Part shown: piece by piece, positions 15,541 to 25,520 of the stretch | Layout: each line of letters starts with the position of its first letter | How positions within the stretch are numbered: position 1 is the stretch's first letter | DNA from: a virus | DNA: 57,358 nt | Direction: 5' to 3' (one strand) | IMG/VR virus record: IMGVR_UViG_3300015189_000004 | Coordinates: 1-57,358 of that record | The notes under the pieces: generated by a model | Databases searched by the model: none | What the model was told of the DNA's origin: nothing | Seen by the model: only the letters and a program-made list of their open reading frames with translations | Program-made: the position numbers and the translations under genes

Positions 15541-18500
15541 GCAGTGTCGACTCTCGCGTTGTCGAGATGAAGTTCAACAACACGCAGTTCGAGGCCGGTA
15601 TTCAGAAGACGCTTAGCTCTTTGGAATCCCTGAAGAAGGGGCTCAAGCTTGAAGGCGCCTCCAAAGGTTTGTCTGACATCAGTTCAGCAAGCAAGGGTTT
15701 CTCACTTGCACACATAGCGTCTGGTCTCGACGGTCTTTCGGCCAAGTTCAGTGCTCTTGGAATCATCGGAATCACAGCACTCACCAACATCGCCAACAAG
15801 GCTGTCAATGTTGGTTTGACCATGATCAAGTCGATGACTGTAGACCCCATCAAACAGGGCCTTGATGAGTACGAGACTACTCTCAACTCGATCCAGACGA
15901 TCTTGGCGAACACATCACAGAGCGGTGGGAACCTCACCAACGTTAACGCTGCGTTGGCTGAGCTGAACACCTACTCCGACAAGACGATCTACAACTTTTC
16001 AGAGATGGCCCGAAACATTGGCACATTTACTGCTGCTGGTGTGAAACTTGGACCGGCCACAGCGGCTATCAAGGGCATCGCAAACCTCGCAGCAGTCTCT
16101 GGCTCGAATTCGCAGCAGGCGTCTACCGCCATGTACCAGCTTTCACAGGCTATGGCTACAGGTACCGTCAAGTTGATGGACTGGAACTCGGTCGTTAACG
16201 CTGGTATGGGTGGTGCTGTCTTCCAGAACAACCTGAAGGAGACGGCTCGCGCCCACGGCGTCAACGTCGATGCGATCATCAAAAAGGAAGGTAGCTTTAG
16301 AGACTCCCTGTCAAAGGGTTGGCTCACATCAGCCATCTTGACCGAGTCGCTTTCGAAGTTTACAGGCGACCTTAGTGCAGCCCAGCTCAAGCAGATGGGT
16401 TACACCGACAAGCAGATCCCTGGCATCATGAAGATGGCCCAGACTGCGCAAGATGCTGCTACCAAAGTCAAGACATTCTCCCAACTGACCGGCACTTTGA
16501 AGGAAGCCGCGGGTTCGGGTTGGGCTCAGACATGGCAACTCATCTTTGGTGACTTCGAGCAAGCCAAGACCATGTGGACGAATGTCAACAACGTCCTCAG
16601 CGGCATGATTGGTGCTTCAGCAAAGGCTCGCAATGCTGTCATCGGGGACTGGAGTAAACTCGGTGGCCGTGATTTGGGCATCGATGCGATCAAGATTGCC
16701 TTCAACGACCTCATGGCCGCTGTCAAACCGATCAAGGATGCCTTCCGAGCTATCTTCCCACCAGCAACAGGCAAGCAGTTGTACGACATCACCGAGGCGA
16801 TTCATCACTTCGTTGAGGGCCTCAAAATGGGATCAGATACGGCCTTCAAGGTACAAAGGATCTTTCAGGGACTTTTCTCCATCCTGGATATTGGCTGGAT
16901 GGTTATTAAGCAGGGCATCAATTTCTTCATGCGTTTGTTCGGAGCAGTCACAACAGGCTCCGGCGGGTTTCTCACAACGCTGGCGAAGATCGGTGACTGG
17001 TTCAACAACCTTCGTTACGCCATCAAGAACGGTGAAGGCCTCGAGAAGTTCTTCACGAGGATTGGTGATCCGATTGTTGTGGTCATCAGTCTCCTCAAAG
17101 AGTTTGCTAGCTTTGTTGGTCGTGCGTTTAGCGGCTTGGGCAACGTCGACACTAGTGGTCTTGACAAACTCAAGTCTCGATTCGAGCCACTCGGTGCAAT
17201 TGGCAACGTCATCATCAGTATCTGGTCTCGAGTAGGGTCATTCCTCAAGAGTGCTTGGACTGCGTTTGCGCCAATCGCCGATGCTTTCTCTGGCTTCTTC
17301 GCCAATGTCGGAAAGACTGTCCAAGACGGAATGGGCAACATCAACTATTCCTCAATTCTCGACAGTATCAACACCGGTCTGTTCGCGGGTCTTCTCCTTC
17401 TGATCAAGAAGTTCTTGAAGGGTGGCGTGAGTGTAGACTTTGGTGGGGGCATGCTCAGCTCAATCAAGGATGCATTCGGTGGTCTGACAGACACCATGAA
17501 GGCGATGCAGACCAACCTCAAGGCTGGCGCTCTCATGAAGATCGCTATCGCAATCGCCTTACTGACGGTCTCGGTCGTCGCGCTATCTATGATCGACTCT
17601 GGAAAGTTGACTGTCGCTCTAACCGCAGTCACGTTCATGATGACTCAGCTCTTGGCTGCAATGTTCATGTTCACCAAGGTCGCCGGGCTTAAGGGCGTCG
17701 TCAAGATGCCGATCATCGCTGCTTCCATGATTCTTCTGGCTATTGCTATTGACGTTCTGTCTATCGCGGTAACGCGGTTGGCTAAGCTGAGTTGGCAAGA
17801 GTTGGCTAAGGGTCTAGTTGGGGTCACCGTACTTATCGGAGGCCTCGTCATTGCTGCCAACAGCATGAAGGGCGGCGCCAAGAACATGATCTCGACCGGT
17901 GCAGGTCTTGTTGTAATGGCAGTGGCGATCAAGATTCTCGTCAGTGCTGTTAAGGATCTTTCTGGCCTTGGCTGGGATGCATTGGGTAAAGGTCTTGTTG
18001 GTGTTGGGATGCTTCTCGGATCTCTCGCCCTATTCACCAAGTTTTCAGAGACGAACAAAGGTGGCCTTGCACAAGGCGCGGGTCTTATTCTACTCGCAGT
18101 TGCGATTAAGATCATGGCTAGTGCCGTGGCTACCTTTGCTGCTATGAGTTGGGGCGATATCGGTAAGGGATTGGTTGCAATGGCTGGTGGGCTAACGCTC
18201 ATGGCTGCAGCGCTTATTCTGATCCCACCGTCGTCAATTCTTTCAGCCGTCGCAATTCTCATTGTGGCATCCTCGCTAAGCATGATTGGGGTTGCCCTCG
18301 CACAGATGGGCGCGCTTGACTGGAGCACAATCGGTAAGGGACTCACGTCTCTCGCTGGTGCTCTGACGCTTATCGCTCTGGCTCTTATTCTCATTCCGCC
18401 GTCATCACTTCTCTCGGCGGCTGCCGTGTTTGTTGTGGCAGCATCTCTTGGTATGATTGCCTCTGCTCTTAGCTCTATGGGTGGTATGTCATGGGAAGAG

Positions 18501-20813
18501 ATTGGTAAGGGTCTGGTCACGCTTGCTGGCGCATTGACAATTATCGCCGTCGCAATGTTCGCCATGACGGGCGCAATCCCAGGTGCACTCGCGTTGATCA
18601 TCGTTGCTGGATCGCTTGCCATTATCGCTCCGATCCTCTTGCAGTTTGGACAGATGTCCTGGGAGGCGATTGGTAAAGGCCTGCTCATGCTTGCCGGAGT
18701 GTTTGTGATTCTTGCTGCAGCCGGTTTCTTGCTGACTCCAGTTATTCCGACACTGCTTGGTCTAGGTATCGCCATCACTCTTATGGGTGTTGGCATGCTT
18801 GCCGCTGGTGCAGGACTCCTTCTGTTCTCGGTTGGTCTCACAGCGTTGAGTGTTGCTGGAGCGGCTGGAACAGTGGCAATTGTAGGTATTGTGAGCGGCC
18901 TGATCGGTCTTATCCCGATGCTCATGACTCAGATTGGTTTGGGTGTTGTCGCTTTCGCCAAGGTGATTGCCATGTCGGGTCCTGCAATTACGGGGGCCAT
19001 CACGACTGTTCTTCTGGCACTCATAACGGCAATCAACACGTTGGCTCCAAGGATCGTATCAACGCTTCTTAGGCTGATATTCCTGCTTGTTGGAGCACTT
19101 CTGGCCGCAGTTCCAAGGCTTGTGAGCGCTGGTATGCAGTTGATTGTCGGTATCCTTACGGGTATTGCTAACAAAATCGGCGCGGTTGTTACGGCAGCAG
19201 TAAGTATCATCACTGGGTTCATCGGCGGAATATCCAGGAATATCGGTCGGATTATCGAATCTGGTGTCCAGCTTATTCTGTCGTTCATTCGAGGCCTAAC
19301 CTCTGCTATTAACGCACACTCTGCAGAACTGGGAGTCGCTGGTGGTAACTTGGCTAAGGCGATCGTATCTGGTATGGCTCGTGGTATTGCTGGAGGTCTT
19401 GGTGTAGTCGTAAACGCAGCTAAGAATCTTGCATCATCGGCTTTGAATGCTGCTAAGAGTGCTCTTGGGATCAAATCTCCGTCAAAGGAGTTCGCTAAGC
19501 TTGGTGTCTTCACGACACAGGGCTTCGCAAAGGGTGTCGTCGGTTCTCTGTCCAACGTTAAGGCCTCTCTAGCCCTTATGGGTAGCCTGATCAAGACAAC
19601 CGTAGCATCGACTCAGAAAGATGTCACCGCGGCAGCGAAGAAGCTGGCTACACTCAAAGCAGCCAAGCATCCGAACAAGGGTGCCATCGCAGCAGCAACG
19701 AAGTCTCTCAAGCAGTCTCAGCTCTTGCACACACAGGCAATTCATGCGGACACAGCCTTTACTAAGTGGCTGACTACGCAGAAGGCTGGGCTCACCAAAC
19801 TGGGCACCAATTATGACATCGTCACTGAGAAGCTCAAGAACGCCAAGGTTGCTCTTGTAGATGCACAGAAGTTGAAGGATGACTTCGCCAAGAGCACAAA
19901 AGAGAAGTTCAATGTTCTCCCGGATATTGACCCGAAGACGAGCGTTCTCTCATACGAGAATTCTATTAAGCGGGAAACCGCAGCCAACAACAAGTTCCGT
20001 GAGGCACTTGCGAATCTGCGCAAGATGGGTATGGACGACACAACGTATAACAAACTCCTCGCCGAGGGTGTTAGCGTACAACCGTTCCTAGACAAGCTCA
20101 TCAATGGTGGGCCGCAAGGCGTCAAGGATCTCAATGCTCTCAACGCCGATCTGGCAGCCTCAGCAACGAGTCTTGGCAATCAAGCGGCGACGGATCTATA
20201 TCAGGCCGGTGTCAATGCTGCGCAGGGTCTCGTGAATGGTCTGGCTGCAAGTCAGGCTCTGATCGTGAAGCAGATGAACACGCTGGCTGCAGCAATGGTT
20301 GCGTCGATCAAGAGGCAACTGGGCATTCGCTCTCCGTCACGAGTCTTCATGGAGGTTGGTAAGTACTCCAACGAAGGTCTTGCCAAGGGACTAGATCAGT
20401 ACTCTGGTGTAGTCGAGAAATCGGCTGCGGGTGTTGGTAGTACTGCGATCGATGCGATGCGTAAGTCTATATCAGGTATGTCGAGCCTTATCGCAGCGGA
20501 CATCGACATGACTCCGGTTATTCGGCCTGTTCTGGATCTGACGAGTATGCAGAAGGACGCGCTCAAGATAGACGCGTTGCTCAATACAAAGCCGATCTCG
20601 GTCGACACTGCATATTCGACAGCTAAGGATGCCTCCGCTGGGTATCAAAGTAATCAAGCAGCACTCGCTCAGCAGACAACGGCGTCTGCATCGGCGCAAG
20701 ACAATCTCACGTTCATCCAGAACAACAGTTCACCGAAGGCGTTGTCTTCTGCTGAGATTTACCGTCAGACGAAGAACCAACTGTCCGTAGCGAAGGGAGC
20801 TCTGACCAAATAA
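15537..20813 (+). CDS. Tape measure protein
   Basis: A 1758-residue protein, by far the longest gene. It has an N-terminal coiled-coil region (KTLSSLESLKKGLKLEGASK), a conserved segment with YNFSEMARNIGTFTAAGV typical of tape measures, then a hydrophobic core holding six W-x-x-(I/L)-x-KGL repeats spaced 56-60 residues (first Trp codons at 17793, 17973, 18150, 18321, 18492, 18660). The C-terminal part repeats the LGI(K/R)SPS motif twice (KSALGIKSPSKEF; KRQLGIRSPSRVF). It sets tail length and likely inserts in the host membrane. ATG 15537 follows AAGGCGG; the in-frame upstream start would lie inside the previous gene. Confidence 0.96.
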   Translation: MSSVDSRVVEMKFNNTQFEAGIQKTLSSLESLKKGLKLEGASKGLSDISSASKGFSLAHIASGLDGLSAKFSALGIIGITALTNIANKAVNVGLTMIKSMTVDPIKQGLDEYETTLNSIQTILANTSQSGGNLTNVNAALAELNTYSDKTIYNFSEMARNIGTFTAAGVKLGPATAAIKGIANLAAVSGSNSQQASTAMYQLSQAMATGTVKLMDWNSVVNAGMGGAVFQNNLKETARAHGVNVDAIIKKEGSFRDSLSKGWLTSAILTESLSKFTGDLSAAQLKQMGYTDKQIPGIMKMAQTAQDAATKVKTFSQLTGTLKEAAGSGWAQTWQLIFGDFEQAKTMWTNVNNVLSGMIGASAKARNAVIGDWSKLGGRDLGIDAIKIAFNDLMAAVKPIKDAFRAIFPPATGKQLYDITEAIHHFVEGLKMGSDTAFKVQRIFQGLFSILDIGWMVIKQGINFFMRLFGAVTTGSGGFLTTLAKIGDWFNNLRYAIKNGEGLEKFFTRIGDPIVVVISLLKEFASFVGRAFSGLGNVDTSGLDKLKSRFEPLGAIGNVIISIWSRVGSFLKSAWTAFAPIADAFSGFFANVGKTVQDGMGNINYSSILDSINTGLFAGLLLLIKKFLKGGVSVDFGGGMLSSIKDAFGGLTDTMKAMQTNLKAGALMKIAIAIALLTVSVVALSMIDSGKLTVALTAVTFMMTQLLAAMFMFTKVAGLKGVVKMPIIAASMILLAIAIDVLSIAVTRLAKLSWQELAKGLVGVTVLIGGLVIAANSMKGGAKNMISTGAGLVVMAVAIKILVSAVKDLSGLGWDALGKGLVGVGMLLGSLALFTKFSETNKGGLAQGAGLILLAVAIKIMASAVATFAAMSWGDIGKGLVAMAGGLTLMAAALILIPPSSILSAVAILIVASSLSMIGVALAQMGALDWSTIGKGLTSLAGALTLIALALILIPPSSLLSAAAVFVVAASLGMIASALSSMGGMSWEEIGKGLVTLAGALTIIAVAMFAMTGAIPGALALIIVAGSLAIIAPILLQFGQMSWEAIGKGLLMLAGVFVILAAAGFLLTPVIPTLLGLGIAITLMGVGMLAAGAGLLLFSVGLTALSVAGAAGTVAIVGIVSGLIGLIPMLMTQIGLGVVAFAKVIAMSGPAITGAITTVLLALITAINTLAPRIVSTLLRLIFLLVGALLAAVPRLVSAGMQLIVGILTGIANKIGAVVTAAVSIITGFIGGISRNIGRIIESGVQLILSFIRGLTSAINAHSAELGVAGGNLAKAIVSGMARGIAGGLGVVVNAAKNLASSALNAAKSALGIKSPSKEFAKLGVFTTQGFAKGVVGSLSNVKASLALMGSLIKTTVASTQKDVTAAAKKLATLKAAKHPNKGAIAAATKSLKQSQLLHTQAIHADTAFTKWLTTQKAGLTKLGTNYDIVTEKLKNAKVALVDAQKLKDDFAKSTKEKFNVLPDIDPKTSVLSYENSIKRETAANNKFREALANLRKMGMDDTTYNKLLAEGVSVQPFLDKLINGGPQGVKDLNALNADLAASATSLGNQAATDLYQAGVNAAQGLVNGLAASQALIVKQMNTLAAAMVASIKRQLGIRSPSRVFMEVGKYSNEGLAKGLDQYSGVVEKSAAGVGSTAIDAMRKSISGMSSLIAADIDMTPVIRPVLDLTSMQKDALKIDALLNTKPISVDTAYSTAKDASAGYQSNQAALAQQTTASASAQDNLTFIQNNSSPKALSSAEIYRQTKNQLSVAKGALTK

Positions 20814-21634
20814 TGCTTACACTAGTCGAAGTTCGAACCAGTCAGGGCGACCTCCTTGGAATATCTCTGGATGACATATCTGATGGTTTTGTCATCGAGA
20901 ACATTGAGGGTCTAGATCCCGTCAAAGCGACTCTCGTTTCATCGAGTTTCGCTCGAATGGATGGCGAACAGTATCAGTCTAGTCGTCGAGAGACGCGAAA
21001 TATCAAGATTCGGCTGGGCCTCGAGCCCGACTACGTGACGGGAACAGTTCGAGATCTTCGTCGCCGTCTGTACACGTTCTTCATGCCGAAGAGCGTTGTG
21101 AATCTCAAGTTTTACATGTCATCAGGTCTCATCGTGGACATTGCAGGACGAGTGGAATCCTTTGAGACTCCGCTCTTCACGAAAGAACCAGCGGTCGACA
21201 TCTCAGTCGTATGCTTTGACCCGGACTTCATCAGTCCGACGCCAGGCACGTTGAGTGGGGTGTCGACCGCGACCATGACAGAGACGTTGCTTCACTACGA
21301 CGGTTCTGTTGAGTCCGGAATTGTGATTGTGCTGCCTATAAACCGGACCATATCTGCGTTAACCATTTATCACCGTCCACCTGATGGAACGCTACGGCTC
21401 CTTGACTTTTCGGCACCACTTATTGCTGGCGATAACTTGACCATAAGCACGGTCGTCGGCGATAAGCGTGCCCAAATGACTCGCTCTGGAACCGTGTCTT
21501 CGGTTCTATACGGTGTCTCACCGCAATCGAGTTGGATCGAGTTACTGCCCGGAGATAACTACATTCGGGTGTATGCGCTAGGTGCCGGAATTCCGTTCGA
21601 CCTTGGATACAAGAACAGATACGGAGGTTTGTGA
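20813..21634 (+). CDS. Distal tail protein (Dit-like)
   Basis: A 273-residue protein directly after the tape measure, with the stop and start overlapping as TAATG. The N-terminal half has the distal-tail pattern (IENIEGLDPVKATLVSSSFARMDGEQYQSSRRETRNIKI split over strands, with RDLRRRLYTFFMP), followed by a beta-sandwich C-terminal half ending in LLPGDNYIRVYALG. It should form the hub ring linking tube and tip. Assignment is from order and fold pattern. Confidence 0.82.
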   Translation: MLTLVEVRTSQGDLLGISLDDISDGFVIENIEGLDPVKATLVSSSFARMDGEQYQSSRRETRNIKIRLGLEPDYVTGTVRDLRRRLYTFFMPKSVVNLKFYMSSGLIVDIAGRVESFETPLFTKEPAVDISVVCFDPDFISPTPGTLSGVSTATMTETLLHYDGSVESGIVIVLPINRTISALTIYHRPPDGTLRLLDFSAPLIAGDNLTISTVVGDKRAQMTRSGTVSSVLYGVSPQSSWIELLPGDNYIRVYALGAGIPFDLGYKNRYGGL

Positions 21635-22806
21635 TGGAGCTTTATATTCTTGACAGTCTGCTCCGTCGTGAAACGGTCGTGGACAGGTTTGAGTCTCTCA
21701 TTTGGACTGAACGATTTTCCTCCGCAGGAGACTTCGAGCTCGTAGTGCATTCGACTGCGGGTAATCGAAAACTGTTCAAATCTGGTGTCAAGTTGGCTCA
21801 GAACGAGTCATATCGAGTTATGTCGGTAGAGAGCGTTGAAGACAAGACCGACGCCGAAGGGAGGGCTCTTCTGACTGTCAAAGGGCCCTCTCTGGAGATT
21901 ATTCTTGATGATCGCGTCGCCAAAAATGTCTTTGCGGACACGTTCAATACGCCGACGTGGAACATGACCGGAACGCCTGCCGCGATTGCTCGAAAAATCT
22001 TTACTGATATCTGCATGACTGGTGTTCTAAACGTTGGCGACAAGATCCCATACATCCAACCGGGAACCATATTCCCAGCAGACACTATTGCTGAATCAGC
22101 CGTCGCAATCAACATTGAACTTGCGCTGACGACTGTGTATGCGGCGATCAAGAATCTTTGTGAACTGTATGACATGGGCTTTCGATTGGTCCGAAACTTC
22201 GACACATCCCAGCTATATTTCAACATCTATATGGGAAGCGATCGGACAACCAAGCAGAGCAATTTGGCCGCGGTGGTATTTTCCCCCGAACTCGACAATC
22301 TTCAAAACACGGCCGCACTGACGACGACCGAAACGTACAAGAATGTAGCATACGTTTTCTCTCCGGTTGGGTACACAACAGTGTATCCGCAGGGTGTCGA
22401 TCCATTGACGGCTGGACTAGAGCGTCGAGTGCTTCTGGTTAATGCCGATGACATCACAGACCCAGATCCGCCAACAGCGTTAGCGTTGATGATCCAACGT
22501 GGTAATGAGGAATTGTCGAAGCATCGTACATTCACAGCCTTTGACGGTGAACTCAACCAGAACATCAGTTCCTATAAGTATGGCACTGACTATCAACTCG
22601 GCGACCTTGTCGAGATGCGGAACATCGATGGTATGACGAACAACATGCAGGTCACGGAGCAGATCTTCGTATCTGACAAAGAGGGCGAGCGGTCATATCC
22701 GACGCTTGTCATCAACCAGTTCTTCCTGCCGGGTACTTGGGCAGCTTGGGACACCAATGAGGTCTGGATTGACCTTGGCACGACTGAATACTGGTCGACA
22801 GCATGA
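21634..22806 (+). CDS. Tail tip/hub protein, ReqiPepy6 Gp37-like
   Basis: A 390-residue protein with the start typical of the siphovirus ReqiPepy6 Gp37-like family: MELYILDSLLRRETVVDRFES, WTERFSSAGDFELVV, then DKTDAEGRALLTVKGPSLE and a C-terminal QLGDLVEMRNIDGMTNNM ... YPTLVINQF segment. It is expected to be part of the baseplate hub. ATG 21634, six nt after GGAGG, is chosen over GTG 21631. Confidence 0.85.
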   Translation: MELYILDSLLRRETVVDRFESLIWTERFSSAGDFELVVHSTAGNRKLFKSGVKLAQNESYRVMSVESVEDKTDAEGRALLTVKGPSLEIILDDRVAKNVFADTFNTPTWNMTGTPAAIARKIFTDICMTGVLNVGDKIPYIQPGTIFPADTIAESAVAINIELALTTVYAAIKNLCELYDMGFRLVRNFDTSQLYFNIYMGSDRTTKQSNLAAVVFSPELDNLQNTAALTTTETYKNVAYVFSPVGYTTVYPQGVDPLTAGLERRVLLVNADDITDPDPPTALALMIQRGNEELSKHRTFTAFDGELNQNISSYKYGTDYQLGDLVEMRNIDGMTNNMQVTEQIFVSDKEGERSYPTLVINQFFLPGTWAAWDTNEVWIDLGTTEYWSTA

Positions 22807-22830
22807 GTCACTTAGCGAAGGAGGTTTGAC

Positions 22831-23067
22831 ATGGCTGTTGGAGATAACGCTACTGCGGCTGGTTTTGCACTTGTCCCAGATACTGGCGAGGAAGGCCGAG
22901 TTCGCTGGGGCGGCAGAGAGATCAACCGCACTCGAGACTTCGTTGCTCAGGTCATTGCGCTGGTTCCCGTTGGAAAAGCTGCGTATCGTACAGCAGCGGG
23001 AATCACCTCGGGTACAGCAGATCCCACGGGCGGTAACGACGGCGACATCTACTTCAAGACCATCTAG
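22831..23067 (+). CDS. Small tail-tip associated protein
   Basis: A 78-residue protein starting at ATG 22831 after GAAGGAGG. It has a glycine-rich N-terminus, a central helix (EINRTRDFVAQVIALVP) and a C-terminus with TAGITSGTADPTGGNDGDIYFKTI, the last part being a motif often seen where fibre or appendage modules begin. It lies between the hub and fibronectin-like tip genes, so a tip adaptor role is likely. Confidence 0.65.
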   Translation: MAVGDNATAAGFALVPDTGEEGRVRWGGREINRTRDFVAQVIALVPVGKAAYRTAAGITSGTADPTGGNDGDIYFKTI

Positions 23068-23075
23068 GCGGCATC

Positions 23076-24056
23076 ATGGCTGATTACATAAAGGCCACTG
23101 GTACTGGCGACATGATGATCCGGGACACCGGATCTACAGTGTACTTCTATATCCGAGCTGGGTCGTCGTCAACGTGGGTTGGTAGCACATCCTACAGTTG
23201 GACCATGAATGGGTCTGGCAGCGGAACGTGGAGCTATAACGATGGTGGTTCCTACAAGCTAATTCGGTCTGCAGTTGTTAGTTCAGACCAAACAGTGACA
23301 TTTGCAATTGGTGCCACAGGTACTTCTGGTCTTGGCGGTCCAACAAGCTTCAGTGTGTTCATCAATCGCTCATCGGTACCGAATGCTCCGTCAACCCCAA
23401 CTATATCTTCGCTAACGTCTACCTCATGGGTCAACTCCTTTACGGATGGCGCAAACAATGGTGCTGCCATAACGACAAGGCAGCTTGGATGGAGTGGTGC
23501 GTCTGGGTCGGGTTATCCCGATAACCTAGTTACCTCGGATGGGTCAACTCAGTTCAATGGGTTTGTAGCAGGAACGACATACTATGTCTGGGCTCGCACA
23601 TATAACTCGCAGGGTTGGAGCGCTTGGTCTGGTCGACGAACTGTCGTCACCTATCGCATTCCGGATGCTCCTGACCCAGTCGTATTGTCACTCATAACCC
23701 AAACCACAATGCGTACGGCGTTCAACGGAAATGGCAATGGTGGGACCGCGGTTCTCGAGTGGCGAGTTGGATACGGCACAAGCTCCACCGCAGTACAAAC
23801 AATGGTCACGTCAACAGGAACAAAAGACATATCCGGCCTTCTTCCAGCAACGACGTATTACTTCTGGGCACAAGGTCGCAACTCTGTTGGTTGGGGTCCT
23901 TGGTCAGCACGGACAACTGCTAGAACCGTTGGTGGTGCAAGAGTTCTTGTCGGCGGTATCTGGAAGGAAGCGATACCGTACGTACGCGTCGGTGGCGTTT
24001 GGAAAGTGGCTCAACCGTGGGGGAAAATCGCAGGCATTTGGAAGAAGACAGGTTAA
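23076..24056 (+). CDS. Tail tip protein with fibronectin type III repeats
   Basis: A 326-residue protein. The N-terminal 105 residues are beta-rich and aromatic. Two fibronectin type III domains follow (about residues 107-195 and 200-285), each with the signature ending TTYYVWARTYNSQGWSAWS and TTYYFWAQGRNSVGWGPWS. The C-terminal 40 residues are two to three short repeats of the GGIWK / VGGVWKVAQPW / AGIWKKTG type, which resemble small sugar- or wall-binding repeats. It likely mediates surface contact. Confidence 0.82.
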   Translation: MADYIKATGTGDMMIRDTGSTVYFYIRAGSSSTWVGSTSYSWTMNGSGSGTWSYNDGGSYKLIRSAVVSSDQTVTFAIGATGTSGLGGPTSFSVFINRSSVPNAPSTPTISSLTSTSWVNSFTDGANNGAAITTRQLGWSGASGSGYPDNLVTSDGSTQFNGFVAGTTYYVWARTYNSQGWSAWSGRRTVVTYRIPDAPDPVVLSLITQTTMRTAFNGNGNGGTAVLEWRVGYGTSSTAVQTMVTSTGTKDISGLLPATTYYFWAQGRNSVGWGPWSARTTARTVGGARVLVGGIWKEAIPYVRVGGVWKVAQPWGKIAGIWKKTG

Positions 24057-24080
24057 CCCTACAACATAAGGCGGCACTCA

Positions 24081-24524
24081 TTGTTCAAGCCCAGATTGGA
24101 GTATGAAGACATGTCTCCACGGCAGCGCATGCATCGCAGTCGAGTATATTTGGCACTTGTGGTTGCGGGAAGCCACTTTACGCTCATGGTCTTGGGTTTG
24201 ACAGATCGCCTTGCGTTCACACTCCCAACGCGGTACGAATTGCTCACAATAACGCTAGAGAATCCGCTATGGTTTGTTCTTCATGGCGTATGTGCTCTGG
24301 CCATCATTGTCACTTTAAAAGTGAACCGAGGCATAATTCAGGCACTAGGCGCGGCAACCGGAGTTATGGGTTCTTGGGCTTTCTTGAGTTTCTTGTGGGG
24401 ATTAACCACAGAAACACCAGTATCTTTGGCCGGACCAGTCCTGGGTGGTGCTATCGCAACCTTGTCATATTTGCTCACGATCGCATGGGCACGTTCGCCA
24501 CACGTCCACGAAAGGACTGATTAA
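24081..24524 (+). CDS. Four-span membrane protein, holin candidate
   Basis: A 147-residue protein with about four membrane segments (about residues 22-42, 56-76, 88-108, 112-135) and a charged C-terminus (SPHVHERTD). TTG 24081 is favoured because AAGGCGG lies seven nt upstream; ATG 24111 is the alternative. Position after the tail genes and before two further membrane proteins suggests a lysis cassette component, though the endolysin is far away in the linear map. Confidence 0.65.
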   Translation: MFKPRLEYEDMSPRQRMHRSRVYLALVVAGSHFTLMVLGLTDRLAFTLPTRYELLTITLENPLWFVLHGVCALAIIVTLKVNRGIIQALGAATGVMGSWAFLSFLWGLTTETPVSLAGPVLGGAIATLSYLLTIAWARSPHVHERTD

Positions 24525-24526
24525 TC

Positions 24527-24763
24527 GTGGACCCAGCGACCATATCTGCGTTACTTATTAGTGTCGCATCCCTTGTGGGTTGGATGGTAACGCAGACACA
24601 GGCAAGAAACAAAGCCCAAAGAGCTGAGCTGAGAGGTCGTCGAAAGCACTCTCTACTTGCCGATCAATACATGTTTCGTCTTGAATCGCTTCTTGCGCAA
24701 CGAGATATTCCTCTACCGGCGAAACCAGAAGGTCTCGACCCTGAAGAAGGAGAAGACTGGTGA
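24527..24763 (+). CDS. Single-span membrane protein, possible holin partner
   Basis: A 78-residue protein starting at GTG 24527. It has an N-terminal membrane segment (PATISALLISVASLVGWMV), followed by a strongly basic patch (RNKAQRAELRGRRKH) and a helical, acidic C-terminus. This resembles class III holins or spanin-like regulators. Its stop overlaps the collagen-like gene (GTGA), suggesting coupled expression. Confidence 0.6.
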   Translation: MDPATISALLISVASLVGWMVTQTQARNKAQRAELRGRRKHSLLADQYMFRLESLLAQRDIPLPAKPEGLDPEEGEDW

Positions 24764-25509
24764 CGCCACACACACAGGCGATGCCCGACAACGAGCTAGA
24801 GCCCGACAATGCAGACCTCGATAAGGCAGACCGTAACGACAAGTACAGATATGGCGTCTGGATTCTGGCTGCACTGCTCATTGGTGCTATCACCTGGATT
24901 CTTCTCGTCCAAAACGGAAACGCGAATGATCGAGCAGCAATCGAGGCTTCCCAGAAGTTCACATTGGCCCAGCAAGTAGCTGCAGCATGCGCTATCAAAG
25001 ATCAGAAAGACGATCTGGGAGGCCTTTGCACGAAGGCGCAACAGTTGGTCAAAGAGGGTCCTGCGGGCTCTACAGGCGCTCAGGGAGACCCTGGCGCTAC
25101 TGGTGCTCAAGGCCCACTCGGTCCGAAAGGTGAACAAGGCGTACAGGGAAATCAGGGAACTCAAGGGCTTCTAGGTCCTCAGGGCATATTCGGTAAAACG
25201 GGCTCAAATGGCATCACTGGTGTTCCGGGTATTGCTGGTACTAATGGTACTGCAGGTTCCGATGGTGTAACAGGAGCTACCGGTAAAGATGGTCAGACCG
25301 GTCCTGCTGGAGCAACAGGCGCTGATGGAAAAGATGGCGCTACTGGTGCTAAAGGTGATACCGGTGTTGCAGGTCCACCCGGAGTTACAGGTCCAACCGG
25401 CGCTAATGCGTTTCCATTCTCATTCACATTCAAGACCACGCTAGAGACGTTCAATTGCGTAATTACAGCATCGGATGCTGTTGCAACCTGCGCGTCCACA
25501 ACTCCATAA
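24760..25509 (+). CDS. Membrane-anchored collagen-like protein
   Basis: A 249-residue protein. An acidic N-terminus precedes one membrane segment (about residues 31-52), a helical stalk with two Cys (around residues 75-89), then about 115 residues of Gly-X-Y collagen-like repeats (GAQGDPGATGAQGPLGPKGE and onward) and a small C-terminal domain (FPFSFTFKTTLETFNCVITASDAV). Collagen-like repeats in phages usually occur in trimeric fibres; here the membrane anchor suggests a cell-envelope or virion-surface protein. GTG 24760 follows GAAGGAG. Confidence 0.8.
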   Translation: MTPHTQAMPDNELEPDNADLDKADRNDKYRYGVWILAALLIGAITWILLVQNGNANDRAAIEASQKFTLAQQVAAACAIKDQKDDLGGLCTKAQQLVKEGPAGSTGAQGDPGATGAQGPLGPKGEQGVQGNQGTQGLLGPQGIFGKTGSNGITGVPGIAGTNGTAGSDGVTGATGKDGQTGPAGATGADGKDGATGAKGDTGVAGPPGVTGPTGANAFPFSFTFKTTLETFNCVITASDAVATCASTTP

Positions 25510-25520
25510 GGAGCATATTC

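Noticed and set aside
17645-18925. 426-codon minus-strand ORF inside the tape measure
   Set aside because: Its repetitive Pro/Ala/Ile composition mirrors the hydrophobic repeats of the tape measure on the other strand.
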